A stretch of DNA of 6,650 bases from Anaerolineales bacterium UBA3940 (GCA_002385675.1 DGDY01000257.1:1-6650); one strand, 5' to 3'. Positions 1 through 5,328 are shown, counted from the first letter of the stretch. The notes: generated by a model from the sequence alone, not told the origin. Made by a program: numbers and translations.

Positions 1-1
1 C

Positions 2-52
2 ATTCGTGTCATTCGTGGACTCACCTTTTAATCCGCGCCATCTGTGGACTCA
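2..52. repeat. Two degenerate 22-bp direct repeat units
   Basis: Positions 2-23 and 31-52 align without gaps at 17 of 22 bases, and all five differences are transitions. The units start 29 bases apart. Both end in GTGGACTCA. They sit just past the stop codon of the last gene (61-63). The motif resembles 'ATTCGTGTCATTCGTGG' intergenic repeats that I recall from several bacterial phyla; I cannot confirm that link here. No coding potential or terminator is visible, and the array may continue beyond the window edge. Confidence 0.5.
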
Positions 53-60
53 TTCCCCCC

Positions 61-405
61 TCACTCGCTCCGGTTGTGCTGGCGAACCTGGTTAAAGGCG
101 ATAAGCATCATGACGATGGCACGCAGCGCGAGCCGCACGGCGGGGAGGACGAGGAAGGCCCCGAAAACGACCAGCAGCCAGCCGAGGAACGTCTGCTGGC
201 GCAGTTCCAGCCCGGCAACGGCCAGCATTCCCGCCATGCCGCACAGCAGCAGCGACAGCAGAAAGCGCAGCACCTGCCCCCGCGGGATGTGCGGCTCATT
301 CGAGGGGGCAGGCTCATAGAACTCGCCCGGTCCGCCTCCGGGCTCTGTCCAGTCGCCCTCATCGAGTGGTGATATTTCCTGGCCGGGCTCGCGCCAGTCG
401 TCCAC
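61..405 (-). CDS. Small two-helix membrane protein coupled to murC, function unknown
   Basis: A 114-residue protein that I do not recognise. The first 42 residues are polar, rich in Gly, Pro, Glu and Asp, and probably cytoplasmic. Two hydrophobic stretches follow: about residues 46-67 (FLLSLLLCGMAGMLAVAG) and about 73-104, the second long enough to be one long or two short helices interrupted by Arg91 and Arg95. The tail is short and basic. The start is GTG at 403-405, only 3 nt after the murC stop (409-411). The GAGGAG that could act as its Shine-Dalgarno lies inside the 3' end of murC, so translational coupling is likely. In many dcw clusters murB or ftsQ occupies this place; this protein is far too short for MurB and lacks a POTRA-like periplasmic region. 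A cell-envelope role is inferred from position only. The ORF is well supported by coupling, composition and hydrophobicity. Confidence 0.7.
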   Translation of the reverse strand: MDDWREPGQEISPLDEGDWTEPGGGPGEFYEPAPSNEPHIPRGQVLRFLLSLLLCGMAGMLAVAGLELRQQTFLGWLLVVFGAFLVLPAVRLALRAIVMMLIAFNQVRQHNRSE

Positions 406-408
406 GGG

Positions 409-1815
409 TTACGCCTGCTCCTCGCTGCCAAGCGCCGCCAGCAGCCGCTCGCAGACGGTCGTCGCATCCCCGGCGCTCATCACGATAACCACATCACCCG
501 GCTGCACGTGCTGTGCGAGGTAGTCGACCACCTCGCCGAGCGGCCCGATGTGCCGGGCATCGGGGTGATTGCCCATGCGGGCGAGCACATCCCCCGGCCC
601 GATGCCGAATGTCTCCCGATCGCGGGAGCGGTACACGTCGGTAATGATGACGTGCTGGGCATCGCCGAAGCTCGCCGCGAATTCGTCAAGCAGCGCGCGC
701 GTGCGGCTGTAGGTGTGCGGCTGCCACACCGCCCACAGCGCCGAGTGCGGGTAGCGGCTGCGCGCCGCCTGGAGCGTGGCGCGGATGGCTGTGGGGTGGT
801 GGGCGTAGTCGTCAAGGACGGTCACACCGCGCGCGGTGCCCTTGACCTCGAAGCGGCGGCCCATCCCGCTGAAGCGCCCCAGCGCGGCGGCAGCATCCGC
901 CACCGGCACGCCGAACTCGGCGGCAACGGCGAACACGGCGAGCGCGTTCTGCACGTTGTGCGTGCCGGGCAGCAGCAGCGATATCTCACCGGCGGGCTCG
1001 CCGCCGCGCAGGAGGGTGAAGCTCACGCCGCCGCCCGCGCTGGGCGTGATGTCCTGCGCCGACCAGTCGCCCCCGGACAGGCCGTAAGTCACGATGCGGA
1101 GATTGCCCGCCGCCCGGCGCTCCTCCACGATGCGCCGCACCTCCGGGTCGTCCGTCCCGGCGACCAGCAGGCCCCCCTCCGGCAGCCGGTCGATGAACTC
1201 GCCGAACAGCGCACGCACGCTGTCGATGTCGGCGAACATATCGGGGTGGTCCATCTCCAGCGTGGTCAGCACCGTGATTTGCGGGCAGAGGCCCAGGAAC
1301 ATCCGGTCATACTCGTCCGCCTCGATGATGAACGCCTCTCCTTCGCCCGCGCGGGCGTTGGTCGACAGGTTGTTGAGCACCCCGCCGACGATGAAGGTGG
1401 GGTCCTGGCCGGTCTCAGTGAGCACCCAGGCGATCATCCCGGTCGTGGTGGTCTTGCCGTGCGTCCCGGCGACCGCAACGCCGGTCCGCTCCCGCATCAG
1501 CTCGCACAGGATGTCCGCCCGCTTGTAGACGGGCACACCGGCGGCCCGCGCCGCCTGCACCTCCTCGCTCGTCGGCGGGACGGCAGAGGAGATCACGAGC
1601 GCATCCGGCTGGAAGCGGGCCAGATGCCCCGCGCTGTGCCCGACCTCAACCGGGATGCCCTGCTCGCGCAGGGGTGGGATGAGCGGCGACTCCTGCATGT
1701 CGCAGCCGGAGACGTCATAGCCAAGCTGGTGCATCACGCGTGCAATGGGGTTAATGCCGAACCCGCCGATGCCCATCAGATGGACGCGCGCGCCCGGTGA
1801 GAGTTGGTGCTGCAT
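409..1815 (-). CDS. murC: UDP-N-acetylmuramate--L-alanine ligase MurC
   Basis: This cytoplasmic ATP-dependent ligase joins L-alanine to UDP-MurNAc, the first step of stem peptide assembly. The 468-residue length is normal. The N-terminal Rossmann-like domain opens with GIGGFG (15-20), where many MurCs read GIGGIGMS. The central ATPase domain carries the P-loop GTHGKTTTT (117-125), NNLSTNARAG (148-157), EADEYD (165-170) and EMDHPDMF (187-194), and then HNVQNALA (286-293). The C-terminal domain has DDYAHHPTAI (335-344) and WQPHTYSRT (364-372). These are MurC signatures. The related recycling ligase Mpl is unlikely, because the first glycine motif and the dcw context fit MurC. The ATG at 1813-1815 follows GAGGA (complement of 1820-1824) with a 4-nt gap. 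A promoter-like pair lies 47-75 bases upstream, suggesting expression partly independent of ftsW-murG. The next gene begins 3 nt after its TAA stop. Confidence 0.97.
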   Translation of the reverse strand: MQHQLSPGARVHLMGIGGFGINPIARVMHQLGYDVSGCDMQESPLIPPLREQGIPVEVGHSAGHLARFQPDALVISSAVPPTSEEVQAARAAGVPVYKRADILCELMRERTGVAVAGTHGKTTTTGMIAWVLTETGQDPTFIVGGVLNNLSTNARAGEGEAFIIEADEYDRMFLGLCPQITVLTTLEMDHPDMFADIDSVRALFGEFIDRLPEGGLLVAGTDDPEVRRIVEERRAAGNLRIVTYGLSGGDWSAQDITPSAGGGVSFTLLRGGEPAGEISLLLPGTHNVQNALAVFAVAAEFGVPVADAAAALGRFSGMGRRFEVKGTARGVTVLDDYAHHPTAIRATLQAARSRYPHSALWAVWQPHTYSRTRALLDEFAASFGDAQHVIITDVYRSRDRETFGIGPGDVLARMGNHPDARHIGPLGEVVDYLAQHVQPGDVVIVMSAGDATTVCERLLAALGSEEQA

Positions 1816-1861
1816 TCAGTCCTCGCTGCTAGTTCGTGGGGGTCGGGTGACGACATCCCTA

Positions 1862-1890
1862 ATTGTATGGCCCGCCGGGGGAAGCGGCAA
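1862..1890 (-). promoter_or_regulatory. Candidate sigma70-type promoter for murC
   Basis: Read on the minus strand, TTGCCG (complement of 1885-1890, 4 of 6 to the -35 consensus) is followed after exactly 17 nt by TACAAT (complement of 1862-1867, 5 of 6 to the -10 consensus). The pair lies wholly within the 90-bp gap between the lipoprotein stop and the murC ATG, in an otherwise GC-rich stretch. It would give a 5' leader of about 40 nt. The prediction is by eye and has no experimental support. Confidence 0.45.
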
Positions 1891-1905
1891 GGGAAAGGCC
1901 CGGCA

Positions 1906-2688
1906 TCATCCGCCGCCCGGCGGCCAGAGCACGCCCTGCGTCCGTCCGTGGTTGGTCGCGTTCTCGTAGCCGCGCTGCTCGGCCCGGCACGCCGCGAAGA
2001 CTGGCTGGGCGGCGGACAGCATCGCCGCGTCGAGGGCGTCGCAGTTGGGGGCGGGCGGCAACGCGACGAACGTCTCGCCGAGGCTCCAGGCGCAGGCGGC
2101 GGCGAGGTTGCCATGCCCGTACTCGTGCTCGGCGAGCGCCTCGCGAAACGCCTGCCAGCTCCACACGAGGTCGTCGGCGGCCTCGTCGGGGGCGACCCAC
2201 AGCGGCAGCCAGTAGTCTACCGTGAGGTACATGGTGACCTCGCGCGCCGTGCAGCCTGCATCGGTGCAGGTGCAGGTCCTGTCCCAGTTGAAGTGTGGCT
2301 CGGTGAGCGCGTACCAGTGAAGCCCGGCGCTGGCGTCCGTCGGGCCGACGGTGCGCATCTCGCGGTCAAGCTCCTCACCCGTCAGCCCGTGGATGAAGTA
2401 CTCGGTCTGCCGCGTCGTAGTGATCAGCGTGACACTGCCGCGCGTCTCGCGGCGGGTGCTTTCGGTAAAGAGCGGCGTGGGCGTGGCGCTCGGTGCGGGC
2501 GTCGGCGTGAGCGTTGGCTCCGGCGTGGTGGTGGGTGTGGCTGTCAGCGGCGTGGGGGTGGCGGTCACCGCCGGTAGCGGGGTAGGGGACGGGCTCGGGA
2601 TGGCGGCAGCGGCCTCCGGCGACCCGCAGGCAGCGAGCGCCAGCGTGGCGAGGAGCAGGGTTATGAGAGATATGGGCTTTCTGAGCAT
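1906..2688 (-). CDS. Secreted lipoprotein with DUF922-type zinc protease domain
   Basis: The 260-residue protein begins with a lipoprotein signal: Arg3-Lys4, a hydrophobic core and lipobox LAAC with Cys21 as the lipidation site. A low-complexity Pro/Thr linker (about 31-74) follows, a tether between membrane and folded domain. Residues about 84-257 fit my memory of the DUF922 family (predicted secreted Zn-dependent proteases): a TEYFIHG-like opening (95-101), GP (115-116), W135, HEYGH (188-192) as the metal-binding HExxH site, and NHGRTQG (246-252) near the C-terminus. Six cysteines (139, 141, 146, 199, 216, 234) could form disulfides outside the cell. The third zinc ligand cannot be assigned by eye. 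The frame stays open upstream to 2967, but that extension reads through a hairpin repeat and lacks a signal peptide at its start, so the ATG at 2686-2688 is preferred. The substrate is unknown; a role in envelope maintenance is only suggested by the neighbours. Confidence 0.85.
   Translation of the reverse strand: MLRKPISLITLLLATLALAACGSPEAAAAIPSPSPTPLPAVTATPTPLTATPTTTPEPTLTPTPAPSATPTPLFTESTRRETRGSVTLITTTRQTEYFIHGLTGEELDREMRTVGPTDASAGLHWYALTEPHFNWDRTCTCTDAGCTAREVTMYLTVDYWLPLWVAPDEAADDLVWSWQAFREALAEHEYGHGNLAAACAWSLGETFVALPPAPNCDALDAAMLSAAQPVFAACRAEQRGYENATNHGRTQGVLWPPGGG
2467..2598 (-). repeat. Pro/Thr-coding low-complexity tract
   Basis: This stretch encodes residues 31-74 of the lipoprotein, almost entirely Pro, Thr, Ala and Ser with repeated TPTP-type units. 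On the plus strand it appears as repeated GGCGTG/GGGTGTGG-like words. It is an extracytoplasmic spacer, and a tract of this kind is prone to replication slippage and to length differences between strains. Confidence 0.7.
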
Positions 2689-2704
2689 GAGGGTTTCCCC
2701 CTCA
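2688..2704 (-). promoter_or_regulatory. Ribosome-binding site of the lipoprotein gene inside a small hairpin
   Basis: On the minus strand the sequence before the ATG reads TGAGGGGGAAACCCTCATG. TGAGGG pairs with CCCTCA across a GGAAA loop (plus-strand arms 2688-2693 and 2699-2704). The stem contains the only good Shine-Dalgarno (GAGGGGG) and takes in the A of the start codon. The GTGAGGG half is also the conserved edge of the adjacent hairpin repeat, so the repeat appears to supply the ribosome-binding site. Whether the hairpin restrains translation is inference. Confidence 0.45.
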
Positions 2705-2753
2705 CCCCGGCGCGACAACGTCGCGCCACCCCTCTCCCACAAGGGGAGAGGGG
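2699..2753 (-). repeat. Two-hairpin GC-rich repeat, inverted copy
   Basis: Read on the minus strand, hairpin 1 has a 10-bp stem (2744-2753 with 2729-2738) and loop CTTGT. After a single T comes hairpin 2, with an 8-bp stem GGCGCGAC/GTCGCGCC (2720-2727 with 2709-2716) and a 3-nt loop. The edge then reads GGGGTGAGGG. The plan matches the copies at 2895 and 3033 but the orientation is opposite. Its edge abuts the lipoprotein start and supplies the ribosome-binding site. Confidence 0.8.
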
Positions 2754-2818
2754 CTAGTTTCCAGCCGCAGTACCGCTTCTCCTCGCGTGGATCGCTTGGA
2801 CCGCAGACATGGCCCCCC

Positions 2819-2843
2819 GGTGTTTGGAGACATAGGTAACACC
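2819..2843. repeat. Short inverted repeat, possible mobile-element end remnant
   Basis: GGTGTT (2819-2824) and AACACC (2838-2843) are perfect 6-bp inverted arms around 13 nt. The minus-strand text GTGTTACCTATGTCTCC resembles end sequences that I recall from insertion sequences of the IS21/IS481 type. No transposase fragment is visible, so this is a weak call. Confidence 0.2.
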
Positions 2844-2894
2844 TCAACAGCCGCTCCGCATGCTTGGCGGACGGCTGGTTTCCGTACGTCGTAG

Positions 2895-2952
2895 CCCTTC
2901 TCCCCTTGTGGGAGAAGGGAAGGGCCAGCCGCAGGCTGGGCCGGGATGAGGG
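2895..2952 (+). repeat. Two-hairpin GC-rich repeat, forward copy 1
   Basis: Hairpin 1 is CCCTTCTCCC/GGGAGAAGGG (2895-2904 with 2910-2919) with loop CTTGT. Hairpin 2 is CCAGCC/GGCTGG (2925-2930 with 2934-2939) with loop GCA, extended by two more pairs after one mismatch. The edge is CCGGGATGAGGG (2941-2952). CATGCTTGGC lies 26 bases before the copy. Confidence 0.8.
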
Positions 2953-3032
2953 AGGCAGACACATCATTCCAAGAACCGTCGCATTACCCTCACTCCGGCA
3001 TACCTCACATGCTTGGCAAGGGACTGGCTTTG

Positions 3033-3103
3033 CCCCTTCTCCCCTGTGTGGGAGAAGGGGTGCTCCGACCCGCCGCAGGCGGGTCGGAGCGGGGATGAGG
3101 GGG
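3033..3103 (+). repeat. Two-hairpin GC-rich repeat, forward copy 2
   Basis: Hairpin 1 is CCCCTTCTCCC/GGGAGAAGGGG (3033-3043 with 3050-3060) with loop CTGTGT. After a single T, hairpin 2 is a perfect 13-bp stem GCTCCGACCCGCC/GGCGGGTCGGAGC (3062-3074 with 3078-3090) with loop GCA. The edge is GGGGATGAGGGGG (3091-3103), ending 11 nt before the DUF559 stop codon. This is the strongest hairpin in the window. It would form in RNA of either strand and could act as a 3' stabiliser or a weak terminator for the DUF559 transcript. Confidence 0.85.
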
Positions 3104-3114
3104 AAGCCTGTGTG

Positions 3115-3489
3115 CTAATCTCGAAACGCTGCACGTATCGCTTCCAGCGCGCCGGGAAGATCCTGCTCTACCTGATCGGCGGTCAGCCTGACAAAGCGGA
3201 TGCCGAGCGCCTCGATGAGTTCCTGGCGTTGCTGGTCGGCCATTTGCTGGCGGCAGTGTACCGCACCGTCTATCTCAACCGCCAATCGCTCTTCCGCGCA
3301 GTAGAAGTCGAGGATGTAGGGCCCAACGGGAAACTGGCGGCGGAATTTTCGTCCGTGCAGCTTCCGGCCCCTGAGTGCCTGCCATAGAATAGCCTCGCTC
3401 GGTGTCGGGTTCTTGCGGAACGCTCGTGCACGCTCATGCGCTAGCCGCCGTGTGGCTTCGGAGACCTGCCAGCGCTCATCGTCGCTCAT
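3115..3489 (-). CDS. DUF559 domain protein, small PD-(D/E)XK-type nuclease related to Vsr
   Basis: The 124-residue protein is a complete stand-alone DUF559 domain, a family related to very-short-patch repair endonucleases and restriction-like nucleases. Visible family features are: a helical N-terminus ending NPTPSEAILWQALR (27-40) with Glu32; GRKFRRQFPVGPYILDFYC (46-64) with Asp61; VEIDGAVH (71-78) with Glu72, Asp74 and His78; and a C-terminal ELIEALGIRFVRLT (90-103). Glu32, Asp61 and Glu72/Asp74 would form the metal site. No methyltransferase or mismatch-repair partner is nearby. The gene interrupts the cell-wall cluster and is closely bracketed by hairpin repeats: one copy starts 25 bp upstream of its ATG, another ends 11 bp past its stop. 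Start is ATG 3487-3489, with AAGGA about 12 nt upstream. The family's cellular role is not established; here the context suggests a passenger or repeat-associated gene. Confidence 0.88.
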   Translation of the reverse strand: MSDDERWQVSEATRRLAHERARAFRKNPTPSEAILWQALRGRKLHGRKFRRQFPVGPYILDFYCAEERLAVEIDGAVHCRQQMADQQRQELIEALGIRFVRLTADQVEQDLPGALEAIRAAFRD

Positions 3490-3514
3490 CGAGACACTAT
3501 CCTTGAGGCCTAGA

Positions 3515-3566
3515 GTCCGTCTCCCTCATAAGAAGAAGCGAAAGCCCATCCGCAGGCTGGACCGGC
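3515..3566 (+). repeat. Decayed copy of the GC-rich repeat
   Basis: These 52 bases align without gaps to 2894-2945 at 37 of 52 positions. The best-kept parts are the start (GTCCGTCTCC against GCCCTTCTCC) and CCGCAGGCTGG (3550-3560). Most of the hairpin 1 pairing is lost. It lies between the DUF559 start (3489) and the cvpA stop (3576), in the same orientation as the copies on the other side of the DUF559 gene. Confidence 0.6.
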
Positions 3567-3575
3567 ACCAGCGCG

Positions 3576-4142
3576 TCAGATCACCGCCACGATCACGATC
3601 AGGAAGAACACCACGACGAGGATTTCGAGCCAGGGGCTGGCGAGCCAGCGCAGCGGCAGCGCGGAAATCAGCGAGGCACTGGCCGAGTCGGCCAGCGGAG
3701 CCGTCAGCCAGTCAAACGGGTACTGCGCAAGATGCACGTACCACCACAGCGCACCGACGATCAGGTAGCCGTTCACCAGCCCGATGAGCAGCCCCAGGAT
3801 GCCCTCCTGAATGGTTTCGCGGGGGCGGCCCGCCTGTGACCCTCCGCTCGTCGCAAACTGGATGACGGTTGGCCCCTGATAGCCGAAAAACACGAGGATG
3901 AGCAGGATGGCACACTTCAGCATCACGAGGCGCCGCAGCGTGCCGAGCGGGTCCGCCGCGAGGGCGTCCGCCGGGGTGCGCTCGACCAGCACGGTCCACA
4001 CCCACGGGCTGATCTTCTCGACGATGAACATCCCGAGCACGACGCCCGCCGTGACCTGCACCTCGCGCACCCAGCCGCGCATCAGGCCGATGACGCCGAA
4101 CAGCCCAACCATGAACCAGAAAAACGCCGCTAGCTCGATCAC
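3576..4142 (-). CDS. CvpA family inner membrane protein
   Basis: A 188-residue, strongly hydrophobic protein. Membrane segments are visible at about residues 4-21, 29-48, 73-89, 113-136 and 170-188. The first two enclose GLMRGWVREV (19-28), which matches the G-x-x-R-G-x-x-x-E signature of the CvpA/colicin V production family. A GLLIGLVNGYLIVG segment (117-130) matches its Gly-rich third or fourth helix. CvpA proteins are widespread inner membrane proteins linked to envelope stress and bile resistance in enterobacteria; the molecular function is unclear. The start is GTG at 4140-4142, one base after the murG TAA, with a GAGG inside the murG 3' end, so translation is probably coupled to murG. 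This tight link suggests a job near lipid II synthesis or septal wall assembly, which is inference. Family assignment is good; function is open. Confidence 0.8.
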   Translation of the reverse strand: MIELAAFFWFMVGLFGVIGLMRGWVREVQVTAGVVLGMFIVEKISPWVWTVLVERTPADALAADPLGTLRRLVMLKCAILLILVFFGYQGPTVIQFATSGGSQAGRPRETIQEGILGLLIGLVNGYLIVGALWWYVHLAQYPFDWLTAPLADSASASLISALPLRWLASPWLEILVVVFFLIVIVAVI

Positions 4143-4143
4143 G

Positions 4144-5307
4144 TTAGCCTCGGTTGGTGGCGGTGTGCGCCATCTCGACGAGCATCTCGGCGGCGCGGCG
4201 CGCGGCGTCCGGGCGGCGCAGCGCGCGTGAAGCAGCGGCCATCTGCTCGAGGGTATCGCGGTTAAGTAGCTGCATGACGATGGGCGTCAGGCGGTCGTTT
4301 AGCTGGTCGTCGTCCAGGCGCATGGCTGCCCCTTGCGTTGTCAGGTAGTCAGCGTTTGTTTTCTGGTATCGCCAGGCGTGTGGATAGGGCACCAGTATAG
4401 CAGGCAAGCCGAAGAGAGGAAACTCGCCGAGCGTGCTGGCCCCCGCGCGGCTCAGCACGAGGTCGGCGGCGGCCAGCGCCAGCGCCATGTCGTCGCTGTG
4501 CAGATAGCTGTATGTATGGTAGCGGGCGGCAAGCTGCTCGCCGATGCGCCCGGCAAGCGCCTCCGCCTCGCGCTGCACCTCGTCGGCGTCGAGCGTGCCG
4601 CTGATGTGCAGTACCTGGCAGTAGGGCAGCAGGTCTGGCAGGTGGGCAAGCAGCGCCCGGTTGATGCTGCGCGCGCCCCGGCTCCCGCCGAACACCAGCA
4701 GGGTGGGGAGGTCGGGGGCGAGGTTGAAGCGCTCGCGCGCCTGTGCGCGGGCATCGGGCGGGCTGGGGAGCGGCGTGCCGAGCGGGTCGAACCCGGCGGC
4801 GTGCAGCAGTTCGGTGCGGAGCGGGTAGCCGGTCTCAACGGCCAGCCCCGGCTTGAAGAACGGGATGGATGCGGACGCGGTGACGGCCACCCGCCGCGCG
4901 ATCCGGCTGAGCGCCCTGATTGCGCTCCCCGGCTCGACGTCTGGCAGGTAGATGGCGACGGGCACGCCGCTAAGCCAGCACGCAAGCGCCGGGGCGATGG
5001 TCGCCCAGCCGCCGGTGACGAGCAGCACGTCGGGCTTGAACCGGCGGACGATCCTCAGCGCCTGGAGCGTGCCACGCAGGATCTTGAGCGCGCCGGGGAT
5101 GGCGCGCAGCCCCACGCCGACAATCGGCCCGCCGTCCACCCCCTCAAACGGCAGGCCCGCGCGCGGCACGATGGTGGTCTCGACGCCCTCCGCGCTGCCC
5201 ACCCACAGCACCTCTGCATCGGGGTGCAGCGCCTTGAGGGCATCGACAATGGCAAGCGCAGGGTAAATGCCGCCGCCTGTCCCGCCCCCGGCAAACATGA
5301 AGTTCAT
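4144..5307 (-). CDS. murG: MurG-type UDP-GlcNAc:lipid I N-acetylglucosaminyltransferase, divergent acceptor domain
   Basis: MurG is a membrane-associated GT-B enzyme on the cytoplasmic face that adds GlcNAc to lipid I to make lipid II. The 387 residues exceed the usual ~360, partly through a Pro-rich insert at about 170-188. The C-terminal donor domain is intact: FGGSRGARSIN (206-216), RAGASTLGE (287-295) with Glu295, and WRYQKTNADYL (312-322) with Gln315 and Asn318. The N-terminal acceptor domain is unusual. The normal GGTGGH loop reads GGGTGGG (7-13), with Gly13 in place of His, and the normal HEQN motif reads LPDV (121-124). GGWATIAP (99-106) replaces the common GGYVSxP. Position right after ftsW (21-nt gap) and before cvpA (1-nt gap) supports the MurG assignment. 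ATG 5305-5307 is chosen; an ATG three codons later is possible. Neither has a strong ribosome site. Confidence 0.9.
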   Translation of the reverse strand: MNFMFAGGGTGGGIYPALAIVDALKALHPDAEVLWVGSAEGVETTIVPRAGLPFEGVDGGPIVGVGLRAIPGALKILRGTLQALRIVRRFKPDVLLVTGGWATIAPALACWLSGVPVAIYLPDVEPGSAIRALSRIARRVAVTASASIPFFKPGLAVETGYPLRTELLHAAGFDPLGTPLPSPPDARAQARERFNLAPDLPTLLVFGGSRGARSINRALLAHLPDLLPYCQVLHISGTLDADEVQREAEALAGRIGEQLAARYHTYSYLHSDDMALALAAADLVLSRAGASTLGEFPLFGLPAILVPYPHAWRYQKTNADYLTTQGAAMRLDDDQLNDRLTPIVMQLLNRDTLEQMAAASRALRRPDAARRAAEMLVEMAHTATNRG

Positions 5308-5328
5308 CGACGTTGATCGCCCCTGGTG

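Larger units (their letters stand above)
2689..3114. other. 426-bp gene-free stretch built from hairpin repeats
   Basis: Between the DUF559 stop and the lipoprotein start there is no convincing gene. The stretch holds an inverted repeat copy (2699-2753), two copies in the other orientation (2895-2952 and 3033-3103), a fragment of a repeat edge (2987-2999, 12 of 13 bases identical to 2699-2711), and a 10-bp direct repeat CATGCTTGGC (2859-2868 and 3008-3017) ahead of each forward copy. Open frames across it translate into peptides such as PLPLWERG and LPFSHKG, which are repeat-derived and not real proteins. No T-tract follows the hairpins, so they are not textbook intrinsic terminators. Confidence 0.75.

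Noticed and set aside
508..1800. Plus-strand 430-codon open frame opposite murC
   Set aside because: The minus-strand frame carries all MurC motifs. The antisense frame is Arg/Gly/His-rich, without recognisable motifs, as expected for a shadow in GC-rich DNA.
409..1815. Mpl (murein peptide recycling ligase) instead of MurC
   Set aside because: The length, the N-terminal GIGGFG motif and the dcw neighbours fit MurC; Mpl has a different first glycine motif and is usually found elsewhere.
1804..2577. Plus-strand 257-codon open frame opposite the lipoprotein
   Set aside because: It overlaps the DUF922/HEYGH coding frame and ends in Gly/Arg low complexity that mirrors the Pro/Thr linker.
2689..2967. 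N-terminal extension of the lipoprotein frame up to 2967
   Set aside because: The extension translates a hairpin repeat (LAPLPLWERG-type peptide) and would bury the lipoprotein signal in mid-protein. A start at 2688 gives a textbook lipobox and a ribosome-binding site.
3033..3090. Rho-independent terminator after the DUF559 gene
   Set aside because: The hairpins are strong, but no T-rich run follows on the minus strand, and the same hairpins occur as dispersed repeats in both orientations.
2699..3103. CRISPR array
   Set aside because: Copies are few, differ in orientation and spacing, and have no uniform spacers; no cas gene is present.
4333..5316. Plus-strand 327-codon open frame opposite murG
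   Set aside because: Antisense shadow of a clear MurG gene; composition is Arg/Ala/Gly-rich and no domain is recognisable.
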